A stretch of 35,579 bases of DNA from Chthonomonas sp. UBA6659 (GTDB lineage: Bacteria > Armatimonadota > Fimbriimonadia > Fimbriimonadales > Fimbriimonadaceae). Position numbers and translations under genes: made by a program. A model generated the notes under the pieces. The model did no database searches, had not been told where the DNA came from, and saw only the letters and a list, made by a program, of their open reading frames with translations. Where the stretch lies: positions 1 through 35,579 of the forward strand of contig DKKT01000083.1 in assembly GCA_002455425.1 (NCBI GenBank). The letters are read 5' to 3'. Shown piece by piece: positions 24,701 to 31,904 of the stretch (within the stretch, counting starts at the first letter, position 1; every line of letters starts with the position of its first letter).

Positions 24701-25656
24701 ACTTCGCTGTCGAAGATCTGCGACCGAATACGACCTACGGATTCCGCGTGCGCGCTGTTGCAGGCTCGCGGGTTTCGGGTTGGAGCAACGTCCACGAAGC
24801 CTCCACCCTCGGGGTGCCTCCGACGAACGTCCGGATCATCGACGTGGGGCGCTACTTTGTGCGCATCGCATGGAATCACCCGGGAGGCGTCGATAAGTTC
24901 GAGATTCAACAAAGCGTCGAAGGCGGCGCCTGGGGTGCGGGCGAGGATGCGCCGGCTTCCGCCCGTTCCGCGACACGCGACCCACTCCAGCCGTCGACTC
25001 ACTATCGGTTCCGCATCCGAGCGTGGGACCAGGGCCGGCCTTCGTCATGGGAGGAGACGGAGTCCGTTCGCGTTCCCGACCCGCCTCCGACCCCGCCAAG
25101 GGCCCCTTCGCACCCGAGAACGGCAAACATCCAGGCTCGAAGCGTGGACGTCCATTGGAACGACAACTCGAATAACGAAGCGGGATTCCAAGTCTTCGTC
25201 AGCACGGGAGGTGAGTACCGCCATGTGGGCGACGCCCCGGCAGACGCCACGGGCTTTCGTGTGGGGAACCTGCGACCCGACACGGAGTATTGGTTCAAGG
25301 TTCGTGCCGTGAACAGCGCCGGAGCCTCGGACCTGACCGAACGGACCTTTGCGCGAACGCGGGGAGAGGCACCTGCGACGCCGACCGGGCTCGTTGCACG
25401 CGAGATTCAACGGGATCGTGTACGGCTCGCGTGGGACCACTCAGGCCCCGTGGACCGCTTCGAAGTCTGGCAGCGGCGTCAAACGAGAAACGGTTGGTCC
25501 GATTGGGTGCTTGGCGAGAACGTCGATGGGAGTCGTCAGGACTGCGTTCGGGACGGCCTGAGTTCCAATTCGACCTACGAGTTCCGCGTCCGAGCGATCA
25601 ACGCCTGGGGCTCGAGCGGCTGGAGCAACCCATTGGAGGTGCAGACGAAACGCTGA
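21760..25656 (+). CDS. Large secreted S8 protease with P/Homo B domain and eight fibronectin-III domains
   Basis: 1298 aa. Signal peptide about 1-28 (LLLTALCATISLSARAQ). The subtilase domain has D149 (GIVDDGI), H186 (EWHGTQVAG), N285 (AAGNG) and S366 (FGGTSAAAA). Next comes a P/Homo B (proprotein-convertase) domain at about 450-565, with VKVTHSRRGDLEAFLTSPSG and WGETPAGTWTLRV. Eight fibronectin-III repeats run from about residue 572 to the end. The kexin-like catalytic-plus-P-domain order is known from bacterial secreted proteases. The long FN3 tail may tether it to the surface or to polysaccharide. No PEP-CTERM signal. The gene starts 80 bp after the first protease and ends before a strong hairpin. 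Confidence 0.93.
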   Translation: MYRKQTTPWSRTLLLTALCATISLSARAQGPQLIVDYAPQSVPALGYRPAGLVEVDRHGSSVLYQASDGGHANQALSQAALSPRVLSVTFNMPITIESRQFVPNDPLFAPSGSYRGQWSLSNSGSMPSANLPGAWAHATGQGVVIGIVDDGIAITHPDLAPNFLNFLSHDFASGDSNPAPLAGEWHGTQVAGVAVGRGGNAIGITGVAPWASAAGIRIGRSNPTNTWTLRQAIRHQAEAIKIKIHGYGMSVAATGPRPYMAFGSISAAQAETAELGMIHVRAAGNGRGTVTEDANKWDLENDPTSIAVAAVGPDGRFAPYSAFGANVFVSAPSRGQANGPSIPTTAVPGRGNLGGGLYASDFGGTSAAAAVVGGVIALGCELTPAIDVRVAKHLIIRTAAPIDASNPDWIENDAGFRFNPNYGHGLIDATAFVEAAGNEWSIGELERETVSVAPNATIPDNQATGLLRTFELEGETSLEEILLNVKVTHSRRGDLEAFLTSPSGTTVRLFSRHSADNAGNFNWTFSTSAFWGETPAGTWTLRVCDRVRSKVGKLDRIDVEARMGEFTLTEGPNAPSDLVAEPSYTSVALTWTDNSEDEDGFSILKRNDQGEFVELLTVEADQTEVTLEDLAPDTGYAFQVRAFNGNGQSRSSNTAVTRTLPLPQPEVSLESATFTSLDVVWPYEVPDLSFEVKLDNSTLPDATETSYSFEGLTPGTRYLIQVRAKLMIGNDEYFSSWSRPLEANTLALPVPEDLRITASTFDTLKCEWQHPSGDLEYEFELNGQTQTPLASESPEVLGDLVPNTSYRIRIRSVLEILDENGTVTARHTSEWSAYVQGTTRALTAPSNLQLIARTAETLTIAWDHPGDADSFSIEVDDSAEESVQKGDREITLEDLNPNQTYRIRVGAEYGEHVAWSNVLAATTADGFIAAPTRLESTHRTATRISVRWQDNSNDEERFEIQVRRGSNGWEDAGEVDANVRNFAVEDLRPNTTYGFRVRAVAGSRVSGWSNVHEASTLGVPPTNVRIIDVGRYFVRIAWNHPGGVDKFEIQQSVEGGAWGAGEDAPASARSATRDPLQPSTHYRFRIRAWDQGRPSSWEETESVRVPDPPPTPPRAPSHPRTANIQARSVDVHWNDNSNNEAGFQVFVSTGGEYRHVGDAPADATGFRVGNLRPDTEYWFKVRAVNSAGASDLTERTFARTRGEAPATPTGLVAREIQRDRVRLAWDHSGPVDRFEVWQRRQTRNGWSDWVLGENVDGSRQDCVRDGLSSNSTYEFRVRAINAWGSSGWSNPLEVQTKR

Positions 25657-25690
25657 TTCTCCCGTACAGATCGCAGAACAAAGTCCTCCG

Positions 25691-25726
25691 GAGCAGGAGC
25701 AGGGCCAACGGGTCCTGCTCCTGCTC
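25691..25726 (+). terminator. Strong hairpin after the large protease gene
   Basis: Perfect 13-bp stem GAGCAGGAGCAGG/CCTGCTCCTGCTC, extendable by a G-U and two G-C pairs to an AACG loop, then GTTTGG. It is 34 bp after the stop and before a convergent gene. Best reading: an intrinsic terminator with a weak T-tract, possibly serving both directions. Confidence 0.7.
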
Positions 25727-25808
25727 GTTTGGACTCCTGTATTCCTTGGGCGGAGTTGGCGTGCGCGCTCAGGCAAGAGCGAACGGCTGCGCGAACGCGG
25801 CGGCCGGG

Positions 25809-26309
25809 TCAGTCGATGAACTTGATCTCAACCTGATCGATTCGGAACAGGATCCGCTCGCTCGATCGCATGGTGATCCTCAGCTTGGTGGTTCCGTAGT
25901 CGAGGTAGCGCTGGGCGATGCCGACGGTGATCCCGTACCTGTGATCGGCCCGGAAGTCGAACTCGGCAAGCAGCCGCCAACCGTCGCGCGTCTTGGCGTC
26001 GACCTGGAGACGACCGCCCTGCCCGTCGGCAAGGCCACGAACGCCGACGTTCATCCGGGAATGTCTGCTTCCGATCAGGAGCGGGTTGAAAGCATCGACG
26101 TAGAGCCGCGCGATCGGCGACCGAGTCCCGTCGGATACCGTTCGGACGGTGTCGCGGAAGTAGTCGGCGAAGGCGAGGGCCGCGAGGTTGCCCTCCCGAC
26201 TTTCGGCAGGGGTTTCGAAGCGGGCGCGGGTGATAACCTGGCCGATGGTGACGGCCTGCGAGACGGCGGCGAGAACGAGAGCGAATAACAGGACGGTGAA
26301 GGTCTTCAT
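25809..26309 (-). CDS. Small exported protein of unknown function
   Basis: 166 aa: clear signal peptide MKTFTVLLFALVLAAVSQA (1-19), then a mixed alpha/beta body with many basic residues and no cysteine. I recognise no family. The second half alternates short strands (GGRLQVDAK, WRLLAEFDFRAD, YGITVGIAQRYLDYG, KLRITMRSSERILFRIDQVEIKF), suggesting a small beta-sandwich or barrel. The ATG at 26309 was chosen because it begins the signal peptide; the frame is open further upstream without sense. A Crp-like dyad lies 35-50 bp upstream. It is convergent with the large protease and divergent from argG. Confidence 0.7.
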   Translation of the reverse strand: MKTFTVLLFALVLAAVSQAVTIGQVITRARFETPAESREGNLAALAFADYFRDTVRTVSDGTRSPIARLYVDAFNPLLIGSRHSRMNVGVRGLADGQGGRLQVDAKTRDGWRLLAEFDFRADHRYGITVGIAQRYLDYGTTKLRITMRSSERILFRIDQVEIKFID

Positions 26310-26342
26310 AATCCGTTCGACCTCGCACCACGCCTGAAGGAT

Positions 26343-26358
26343 CGTGACTTGCGTCACA
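26343..26358. promoter_or_regulatory. CRP-like dyad upstream of the exported protein gene
   Basis: CGTGA-N6-TCACA on the plus strand, i.e. TGTGA-N6-TCACG read toward the minus-strand gene: the same half-sites as at 19842. It lies in the 213-bp divergent gap (26310-26522) between this gene and argG. No convincing -10/-35 pair is seen around it. Confidence 0.4.
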
Positions 26359-26522
26359 ACCTGCGGTGATCTGCGACGGCCTCGAGCCGGGCGGCGGCGG
26401 GGCAAGGGATCGGATTCCGCCGGGTCCGTCGGAGATGGACTCGGCGTCATCCGAGCCAGGGCAAGGCCTCTGGGCCGCCGCCGCCCGTCGGTCCCAAGGG
26501 GCCGGGTACCCTGGGTTCCCCT

Positions 26523-27851
26523 ATGCCATCCCGCATTCTCACTTCCCTACCGGTCGGCGAGCGCGTCGGCATCGCCTTCTCCGGAGGGCTCGATACCTCC
26601 GTCGCGGTCGCCTGGATGCGCGAGAAAGGCGCGATCCCCTACTGCTACACCGGCCTCCTCGGCCAGTACGACGAGGACGACGTCGAGGGCGTTCCCGGCC
26701 GGGCAAAGGAATACGGCGCGGAGGAAGCGCGACTCGTCGACTGCCGAGCCGAGATGGTCCGCGAAGGACTCGTCGCGCTCCAATGCGGCGCCTTCCACAT
26801 CAGCTCGGCCGGCAAGACCTACTTCAACACGACCCCGATTGGACGCGCCGTCACCGGCACCATGCTGGTTCGTGCGATGGCCGAAGACGGCGTGAACATC
26901 TGGGGCGACGGCAGCACCTACAAGGGCAACGACATCGAACGTTTTTACCGTTACGGGTTGCTCGCCAACCCCGACCTGCGGATCTATAAGCCATGGCTGG
27001 ACACCGACTTCGTTACCGAGCTGGGTGGACGCAAGGAGATGAGCGAATGGTTGGAAGTGCGCCGTCTTCCCTACCGTGCGAGCAAGGAGAAGGCGTACTC
27101 GACCGACGCCAACATCTGGGGAGCCACCCACGAGGCGAAGGATTTGGAACTCCTGAACAAAGGCATGACCCTCGTGGAGCCGATCATGTGCGTACGCTTC
27201 TGGGACTCTGGGGTCGACGTCATGAACGAGACCGTGTCGATTCGATTCGAAGAGGGTCTCCCGGTCGCGATCGACGGTAAGGAGTTCGCCGATCCCGTCG
27301 ATCTCGTCATGGAGGCGAACCGAATCGGCGGTCGCCATGGCCTCGGCTGCTCGGACCAGATCGAGAACCGAATCATCGAAGCCAAGAGCCGCGGCATCTA
27401 CGAAGCTCCCGGCATGGCGCTGCTGTTCGTGGCCTACGAGCGCCTCGTCAACGCCATTCACAACGAGGGCACGATCGAGAACTATCGCGCCGAGGGCCGC
27501 CGCCTCGGTCGGCTGATGTACGAGGGACGCTGGTTCGATCCGCAGGCACTCATGCTGCGGGATTCGCTCCAGCGCTGGGTGGCTCGCCTCATCACCGGTG
27601 AGGTCACGCTCGAACTTCGTCGCGGCGACGACTACACCATCCTCGACACGACCGGCCCTCGGCTCGCCTACCATCCCGAGAAGCTGAGCATGGAATCCGG
27701 CGAGTCCGAGTTCGGTCCCGAAGATCGCATCGGGCAGCTTTCGATGCGCAACCTGGACATCCAGGACACCCGGGCCAAGCTACTGGCCTACTTCGAGCAG
27801 GATGCCCTCGTCGATGGCGGCCTGCGCTCGTTGGGCATGGGCGAACCGTGA
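26523..27851 (+). CDS. argG: Argininosuccinate synthase
   Basis: 442 aa. ArgG joins citrulline and aspartate with ATP, the penultimate step of arginine synthesis. The ATP pyrophosphatase loop FSGGLDTS lies at 19-26. The longer E. coli-type ArgG blocks are present (CGAFHISSAGKTYFNTTPIGRAVTG, WGDGSTYKGNDIERFYRYG, YKPWLDTDFV), so this is the divergent enterobacterial-like class and not the roughly 400-aa type. The stop overlaps the GTG start of the next gene by 4 bases. No argH or other arginine gene is in the window. Confidence 0.95.
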   Translation: MPSRILTSLPVGERVGIAFSGGLDTSVAVAWMREKGAIPYCYTGLLGQYDEDDVEGVPGRAKEYGAEEARLVDCRAEMVREGLVALQCGAFHISSAGKTYFNTTPIGRAVTGTMLVRAMAEDGVNIWGDGSTYKGNDIERFYRYGLLANPDLRIYKPWLDTDFVTELGGRKEMSEWLEVRRLPYRASKEKAYSTDANIWGATHEAKDLELLNKGMTLVEPIMCVRFWDSGVDVMNETVSIRFEEGLPVAIDGKEFADPVDLVMEANRIGGRHGLGCSDQIENRIIEAKSRGIYEAPGMALLFVAYERLVNAIHNEGTIENYRAEGRRLGRLMYEGRWFDPQALMLRDSLQRWVARLITGEVTLELRRGDDYTILDTTGPRLAYHPEKLSMESGESEFGPEDRIGQLSMRNLDIQDTRAKLLAYFEQDALVDGGLRSLGMGEP

Positions 27852-28825
27852 AGATCGATCTCCCCCGCGTCGACCTGATCCAGCGCCCGACGCCAATCCA
27901 TCGCCTTCCCCGTCTCTCCGAAGAACTCGGCGTCGATCTGTGGATCAAGCGCGACGACCTCACCGGGTTTGCGTTCGGCGGGAACAAGGGGCGCAAGCTC
28001 GAGTTCCTCATTGCCCAGGCGCTAGCAGAGCGGGCCGAAGTCGTCGTGACCTGCGGCTCGGCCCAGTCGAACTTCGTCCGGCAACTCGGGGCGGCCTGCG
28101 CATGCTTCGGACTTCGCTGCGTCGCCGCCACGATGTACCTGCCGCATGAGCCCGAGATGGGCAAGCCCGAAGAGGCGTTCGCTCACGACCGGAGCGGCAA
28201 CCTCTTCCTGGACGACCTCGTGGGCGTCGTTGTCCGGATCTTCCCGGACGACTCATGGGACAAGCTCTTCGAGCACGCCGAGGATTTGGCCGTCGCCGAG
28301 GAGCACGCCGGCCGTCGCGTCTACCGCGTCCCGGTCGGAGGATCGTCGCCGCTAGGCGCCTATAGCTTCGTCGAAGCCGCATCGGAGCTTCAACCGTTCC
28401 CTGCGTTCGACACCCTTGTCTCCCCGAGCAGCAGTGGGAGCACGCTGGCCGGCCTGGCCTATGCCCTCCACGGCACGTCGACTCGCGTCGTCGGGATCTC
28501 GTGCGATCCCGAGCCCGAGAACCTCGATGACCTCGTCCGCCTCACCGCGGGTCTCGATGCGCTTCTCGGCTTATCGAAGCGGATGGACCGAGCGAGCTTC
28601 GACCTTCGGTTCGACTTCGTCGGTCCCGGATACGGCGTACCGAGCTCGGCGGGTGACGCAGCGACGACGCGGCTTGCGCGTCGCGAAGGCCTCTTCCTCG
28701 ATCCGGTGTACTCTGCGAAGGCGTTCGCCGGCCTGCTCGCCCTCTTCGAGGCAGGCGATATCGGCGGCCGCATCCTGTTCTGGCACACGGGCGGGCTCCC
28801 TGCACTGCTCGCGAATCGGGCTTAG
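27848..28825 (+). CDS. PLP-dependent D-cysteine desulfhydrase / ACC deaminase family enzyme
   Basis: 325 aa, fold-type II PLP enzyme. The lysine that binds PLP is K47 in FAFGGNKGRKL. TCGSAQSNFVRQ is the phosphate/carboxylate loop, and VGGSSPLGAYSF and SPSSSGSTLAGLAYAL are typical of the DcyD/AcdS group. D-cysteine desulfhydrases release pyruvate, H2S and ammonia; ACC deaminases open a cyclopropane ring. Sequence alone does not separate them here. GTG start, with GTGA overlapping the argG stop, so translationally coupled. It ends tail-to-tail with ribH, sharing 4 bases. Confidence 0.88.
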   Translation: MKIDLPRVDLIQRPTPIHRLPRLSEELGVDLWIKRDDLTGFAFGGNKGRKLEFLIAQALAERAEVVVTCGSAQSNFVRQLGAACACFGLRCVAATMYLPHEPEMGKPEEAFAHDRSGNLFLDDLVGVVVRIFPDDSWDKLFEHAEDLAVAEEHAGRRVYRVPVGGSSPLGAYSFVEAASELQPFPAFDTLVSPSSSGSTLAGLAYALHGTSTRVVGISCDPEPENLDDLVRLTAGLDALLGLSKRMDRASFDLRFDFVGPGYGVPSSAGDAATTRLARREGLFLDPVYSAKAFAGLLALFEAGDIGGRILFWHTGGLPALLANRA

Positions 28826-29289
28826 CCCTCGCCGCGGAGACCCCGTTGGACCGAGACCGCTTCGATCGCGGCCAGCGCCGCTTCGCGCCCCTTGTTACCG
28901 AGCTTCATCCCCGCCCGCTCGATCGCCTGCTCCTGGCTCTCGGGGGTGAGGACGCCCCACGCAATCGGGAGATCGCGCTCCATCTGGAGCTGCATCAGTG
29001 CGCTGGATACGTCGTTCGCGAGCATCTGGGCATGGCTCGTCGCGCCCTGGAGAATGCAACCAAGGGCGATCACGGCGTCAGGTTTGCGTGCTTCGAGAAG
29101 GGTCTGGATCGCGAGCGGCATCTCCCACGTCCCCGGCACGTGCACGACCGTGACATCGGCGCACCCGTGCCGGGTGAGGGTATCGATCGCCCCCGCGAGA
29201 AGCTCGCGGGTGACGTATTCGTTCCAGCGCGAGACGACAATCGCGATCCGCATCGCGCTCGCATCCATCTTGCCGTCGATGGTCTCCAT
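28822..29289 (-). CDS. ribH: 6,7-dimethyl-8-ribityllumazine synthase
   Basis: 155 aa. RibH condenses the pyrimidine and butanone-phosphate precursors in the penultimate step of riboflavin synthesis and forms pentameric or icosahedral shells. Family motifs in order: IAIVVSRWNEYVTREL, VPGTWEMPLA, ALGCILQGATSHAQMLA, PIAWGVLTPESQEQAIERAG and the C-terminal GNKGREAALAAIE. H86 in the SHAQM segment takes the place of the usual H-F/Y pair. The start is uncertain: three in-frame ATGs (29289, 29268, 29253) and no clear Shine-Dalgarno. It follows the isomerase gene by 7 bp; no other rib gene is near. Confidence 0.92.
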   Translation of the reverse strand: METIDGKMDASAMRIAIVVSRWNEYVTRELLAGAIDTLTRHGCADVTVVHVPGTWEMPLAIQTLLEARKPDAVIALGCILQGATSHAQMLANDVSSALMQLQMERDLPIAWGVLTPESQEQAIERAGMKLGNKGREAALAAIEAVSVQRGLRGEG

Positions 29290-29296
29290 CGCCGAT

Positions 29297-30190
29297 TCAG
29301 CTCGGATTCGCGACGTAGGCGCCGCCTCGGCAAGCCTTGAGGTAGTGCAACGCGTGGACCTGGCCGGTCATCTCCAAGTCGGCGCGATAGACCGGGTCGT
29401 GCCAGCCCTCGATGTCGATCGCGCCCTGGAATCCGGCCTGGCGCAGAATCGTGATGATATCGGTCCAGTTCGTGTCCCCGAATCCGGGGGTGCGGTGGTA
29501 GACGACCGGCAGCCCGCTTCGGATGCCCTGTTCGGCCACGACGTCCCTGCAGACGGTCGCGTCCTTGCCGTGGACGTGGTGCACGCGCCCAACCCACTTT
29601 CGTAGCTGGGCGATCGGCTCGATGAAGCTCACCATCTGATGGCACGGCTCCCATTCGAGGCCGAGTGTGTCACCGGGCACTTCGTTGAACATCATCTCCC
29701 ATGCCCGTGGTGCGTGGGCGATGTTCCACTTCGGGGCTTCCCACGTTCCACCCATGTCGCAGTTCTCGAACGCGATCTTGACGCCTTCGTCGGCGGCAAC
29801 CTTGGCGAGGCGTCCGAAGACCTCTTTGAACTTCGGCATGCTCTGGTCGACGGGCCGATCCTCGAGCGCGCCGGCGAAGCCGCAGACGACCTTCGCGTCG
29901 AAGTGCTTGCAGGCGCGGATGACGACCTCCCAGTCGGCGGCGGTCTTCTCATCCTGCAGCGGATTGCCGTAGATGCCGAGGCTGGAGATGATCGCTTGGT
30001 CGCCGAGGACGTCTTTGGCCTGCCGTGCAAACTCGGGCAGGTCGATGTCACCGACGTACTGCCACAGCGTCAGTTCGAGCGACTCGAACCCATGGGGGAG
30101 GATTTGGCGCAGGTAGTCGACGCCGGAGCCAAAGCCGGCCAGCGTTCCGATACGAATGTCTTGATGATCCACGTGGGAGACCGATTCCAT
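29297..30190 (-). CDS. Sugar phosphate isomerase/epimerase (xylose-isomerase-like TIM barrel)
   Basis: 297-aa AP-endonuclease-2-type TIM barrel, the family that includes tagatose-3-epimerase and many inositol/sugar isomerases. Expected metal ligands: E142 (IAFENCD), E181 in LEWEPCHQM (usually Asp here), H207 in HHVHGKD, and E261 in IDIEGWHDP. The catalytic glutamates are therefore present, with a conservative Asp-to-Glu change at one ligand. No signal peptide. It is probably co-transcribed with ribH, although the two pathways are unrelated. The precise substrate is unknown. Confidence 0.85.
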   Translation of the reverse strand: MESVSHVDHQDIRIGTLAGFGSGVDYLRQILPHGFESLELTLWQYVGDIDLPEFARQAKDVLGDQAIISSLGIYGNPLQDEKTAADWEVVIRACKHFDAKVVCGFAGALEDRPVDQSMPKFKEVFGRLAKVAADEGVKIAFENCDMGGTWEAPKWNIAHAPRAWEMMFNEVPGDTLGLEWEPCHQMVSFIEPIAQLRKWVGRVHHVHGKDATVCRDVVAEQGIRSGLPVVYHRTPGFGDTNWTDIITILRQAGFQGAIDIEGWHDPVYRADLEMTGQVHALHYLKACRGGAYVANPS

Positions 30191-30249
30191 AGGCGCCCGG
30201 AAGCCTACCTACCCTTCCCGGGTTCTCGCCTCGTCACCAACGGGACAGC

Positions 30250-30269
30250 CCCCGGCGATATCGCCGGGG
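30250..30269 (-). terminator. 20-bp perfect palindrome after a PEP-CTERM gene
   Basis: CCCCGGCGAT/ATCGCCGGGG, able to form an 8-bp GC stem with an ATAT loop. It is 24 bp after the stop of the minus-strand gene ending at 30294 and before the isomerase start. No T-tract. Confidence 0.5.
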
Positions 30270-30293
30270 CCAAGAGTCTGGTCGGGCCAGGGA

Positions 30294-30971
30294 TCAGCGC
30301 TTGGCTCGGCGCCTCAAAAGCGCCGCGAGACCAAGTCCAAGTGCGGCGATCGACGCGGGCTCCGGCACCGCCTCGGTGACGACACGAATCTGGTCACCAG
30401 GGCTCGCGGCGTTCAGGTTCAGCGTAATCTCGCGATCATTGTGCCAACGAATGAACTCGTTGGATCCGATCTCCAGTCCCCGTGCATTGAAGTGCCCGGG
30501 AGCCTTGTTCGCGTTCGGCACGAGAGGATTGATCAGGTAGTCCGACAAGATGAAGTGATCGTTCGACGCGTCGGTTCGCTCGTTCGTGATCACGCCGAGA
30601 ATCTTCCGGTCAAACCGGAATCGTCCTACCGCGCTCCCATCGACGGGGTCGAAGTAGAAGTAGTAGCTGTCGATCGCCGTTCCCGCCGCCACGACGTTAT
30701 CGTTGTTGTTGAAGTGGCTGGTGGAGTTCGTCGGGAACGAATTCGGGGGCAGAATGCTGACGACGAGATCGTTGGCGAGCGAGTGATTCTCCCGCTCGGT
30801 CCAGTAGTTGATGGTGTTGACGCCGTAGGCGTCCGCGAAGTACTTCATGTCCCCCGGGGCGCCGATCGCTGTACCGCTTCCGCCGACGAGCGTTACTCCC
30901 GCATGCGAGACAGCGACCGAAGCGATCAAGATGGCGGCAAGCGCCCCGCGGTGAAAGGTGTGCGTCTTCAT
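30294..30971 (-). CDS. PEP-CTERM sorting domain-containing secreted protein
   Basis: 225 aa: signal peptide (about 1-24, ending AVSHA), a beta-rich body of unknown function with N/D-rich loops (STSHFNNNDNVVAAG), and a C-terminal signal with VPEPASIAALGLGLAALL followed by RRRAKR. It is not similar to the two paralogues just upstream beyond the sorting signal. The segment YYFYFDPVDGSAVGRFRFDRKILGVI is a useful search handle. GAGAGG lies a few bases before the ATG. First identifiable gene after the hairpin at 30999. Confidence 0.88.
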   Translation of the reverse strand: MKTHTFHRGALAAILIASVAVSHAGVTLVGGSGTAIGAPGDMKYFADAYGVNTINYWTERENHSLANDLVVSILPPNSFPTNSTSHFNNNDNVVAAGTAIDSYYFYFDPVDGSAVGRFRFDRKILGVITNERTDASNDHFILSDYLINPLVPNANKAPGHFNARGLEIGSNEFIRWHNDREITLNLNAASPGDQIRVVTEAVPEPASIAALGLGLAALLRRRAKR

Positions 30972-30998
30972 GGTCCTCTCATCTCCGAAATAGACAAG

Positions 30999-31020
30999 TG
31001 CCCCCGGAGAACCGGGGGCA
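30999..31020 (-). terminator. GC hairpin between PEP-CTERM genes
   Basis: 9-bp stem TGCCCCCGG/CCGGGGGCA with a 4-nt loop, 16 bp after the stop of the gene ending at 31037. On the minus strand it is followed by CTTGTCTATTTC, a weakly T-rich stretch. Likely terminator. Confidence 0.55.
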
Positions 31021-31036
31021 AGGGGTGTTGTGGGAA

Positions 31037-31759
31037 TCAGGCGGCGCGATTGCGACGACGGCGGATCAGGGCGAGCGCCCCGAGGCCGAGCGCGGCAAGC
31101 GTCGCAGGCTCAGGAACCGGCGTGATCTGGTCCTGGATGCCCTCTCCGGTCAGGAGAAGGAGCCCCTGCTTCGGACCGTTGGGATTCGAGGCGATGTTGG
31201 CAAGCCACGACTCGGCAACGTCGGTGACGCCCGCCTCGAACTGGCTGCCATCGACCCAAAGCTTGGAGAGCGCGCCTTGGACGAGGGTCATGTCATCGTC
31301 CATCACGAGTTCCCACTGGGCGAGCTGGAACGCCTTCATCGAACTCGCATCGACGACGGCGCTCTTGTAGCTGCCCCAGAGCCGCTCGAGGTTGTGGGTG
31401 CGGGTCGCATCGAACAAGACCGGGCCGCTGATGCCTCCCGTCGCCGTCGACGACCCGAGCAACGGGAAGACGTTGGGGTGAGTCCCGTTGCCGCCCAGAC
31501 CCTCTCCTACCTCCGCGCAGAAGGCGTCGAACGTGGTCGGCACGAGCGTGTCGGTCCCGCCCGTTCGCGTGCCCTGAAAGAGCGTCGCGTTGGTCGTGAT
31601 CGGTCCCACATTGCCGGGCAGGTTGGTCGTGTATGAGACGCCATGCGTCCCGAAGCCGAAACTGTAGTTGGCCGAAATGTCGCCCGCGCGAGCGACTTGG
31701 GTCAATCCCGAAACTGCCAGCAGGCCAAGGCCTGCCGACACGCAAGAACGTGTAGTCAA
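31037..31759 (-). CDS. PEP-CTERM protein with thioester-domain-like Cys/Gln pair (paralogue 1)
   Basis: 240 aa. TTG start chosen because GAGGAG lies 7 nt upstream and the signal peptide (SAGLGLLAVSGLTQVARA) then begins at residue 8; the frame is open to 31873 but runs through a hairpin. The mature protein starts GDISANYSFGFG. A Cys in DAFCAE (C81) and a Gln in AFQLAQWE (Q145, QxAxW) are placed like the pair that forms the internal thioester in TED/TQXA surface adhesins. The C-terminus has VPEPATLAALGLGALALI plus RRRRNRAA. About half of its residues match the next gene without gaps between C81 and Q145. A thioester is inference only. Confidence 0.87.
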   Translation of the reverse strand: MTTRSCVSAGLGLLAVSGLTQVARAGDISANYSFGFGTHGVSYTTNLPGNVGPITTNATLFQGTRTGGTDTLVPTTFDAFCAEVGEGLGGNGTHPNVFPLLGSSTATGGISGPVLFDATRTHNLERLWGSYKSAVVDASSMKAFQLAQWELVMDDDMTLVQGALSKLWVDGSQFEAGVTDVAESWLANIASNPNGPKQGLLLLTGEGIQDQITPVPEPATLAALGLGALALIRRRRNRAA

Positions 31760-31766
31760 GTTGAAT

Positions 31767-31772
31767 CTCCTC
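31767..31772 (-). promoter_or_regulatory. Shine-Dalgarno GAGGAG deciding a TTG start
   Basis: GAGGAG on the minus strand lies 7 nt before TTG 31759. It decides between this start and the much longer open frame. Confidence 0.75.
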
Positions 31773-31868
31773 TCGATCAAACATGGCCGCCTGCCGACGG
31801 CACCTATGTCGCTATTGCCGAAACTCCCGTGAAATGTGACGTGTTTCCGCAAACTCCGCAGATTTGCC

Positions 31869-31893
31869 GGCACCCCGGGTGATCCGGGGTGCC
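31869..31893 (-). terminator. GC hairpin after the second PEP-CTERM paralogue
   Basis: 10-bp perfect stem GGCACCCCGG/CCGGGGTGCC with a 5-nt loop, 11 bp after the stop of the gene ending at 31905. No T-tract. It lies in the 145-bp gap before the first paralogue. Confidence 0.5.
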
Positions 31894-31904
31894 TTTACGC
31901 CGCG

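Noticed and set aside
31759..31873. N-terminal extension of PEP-CTERM paralogue 1 starting at 31873
   Set aside because: The extension crosses a hairpin, lacks a Shine-Dalgarno and would bury the signal peptide; the TTG at 31759 has GAGGAG at 7 nt.
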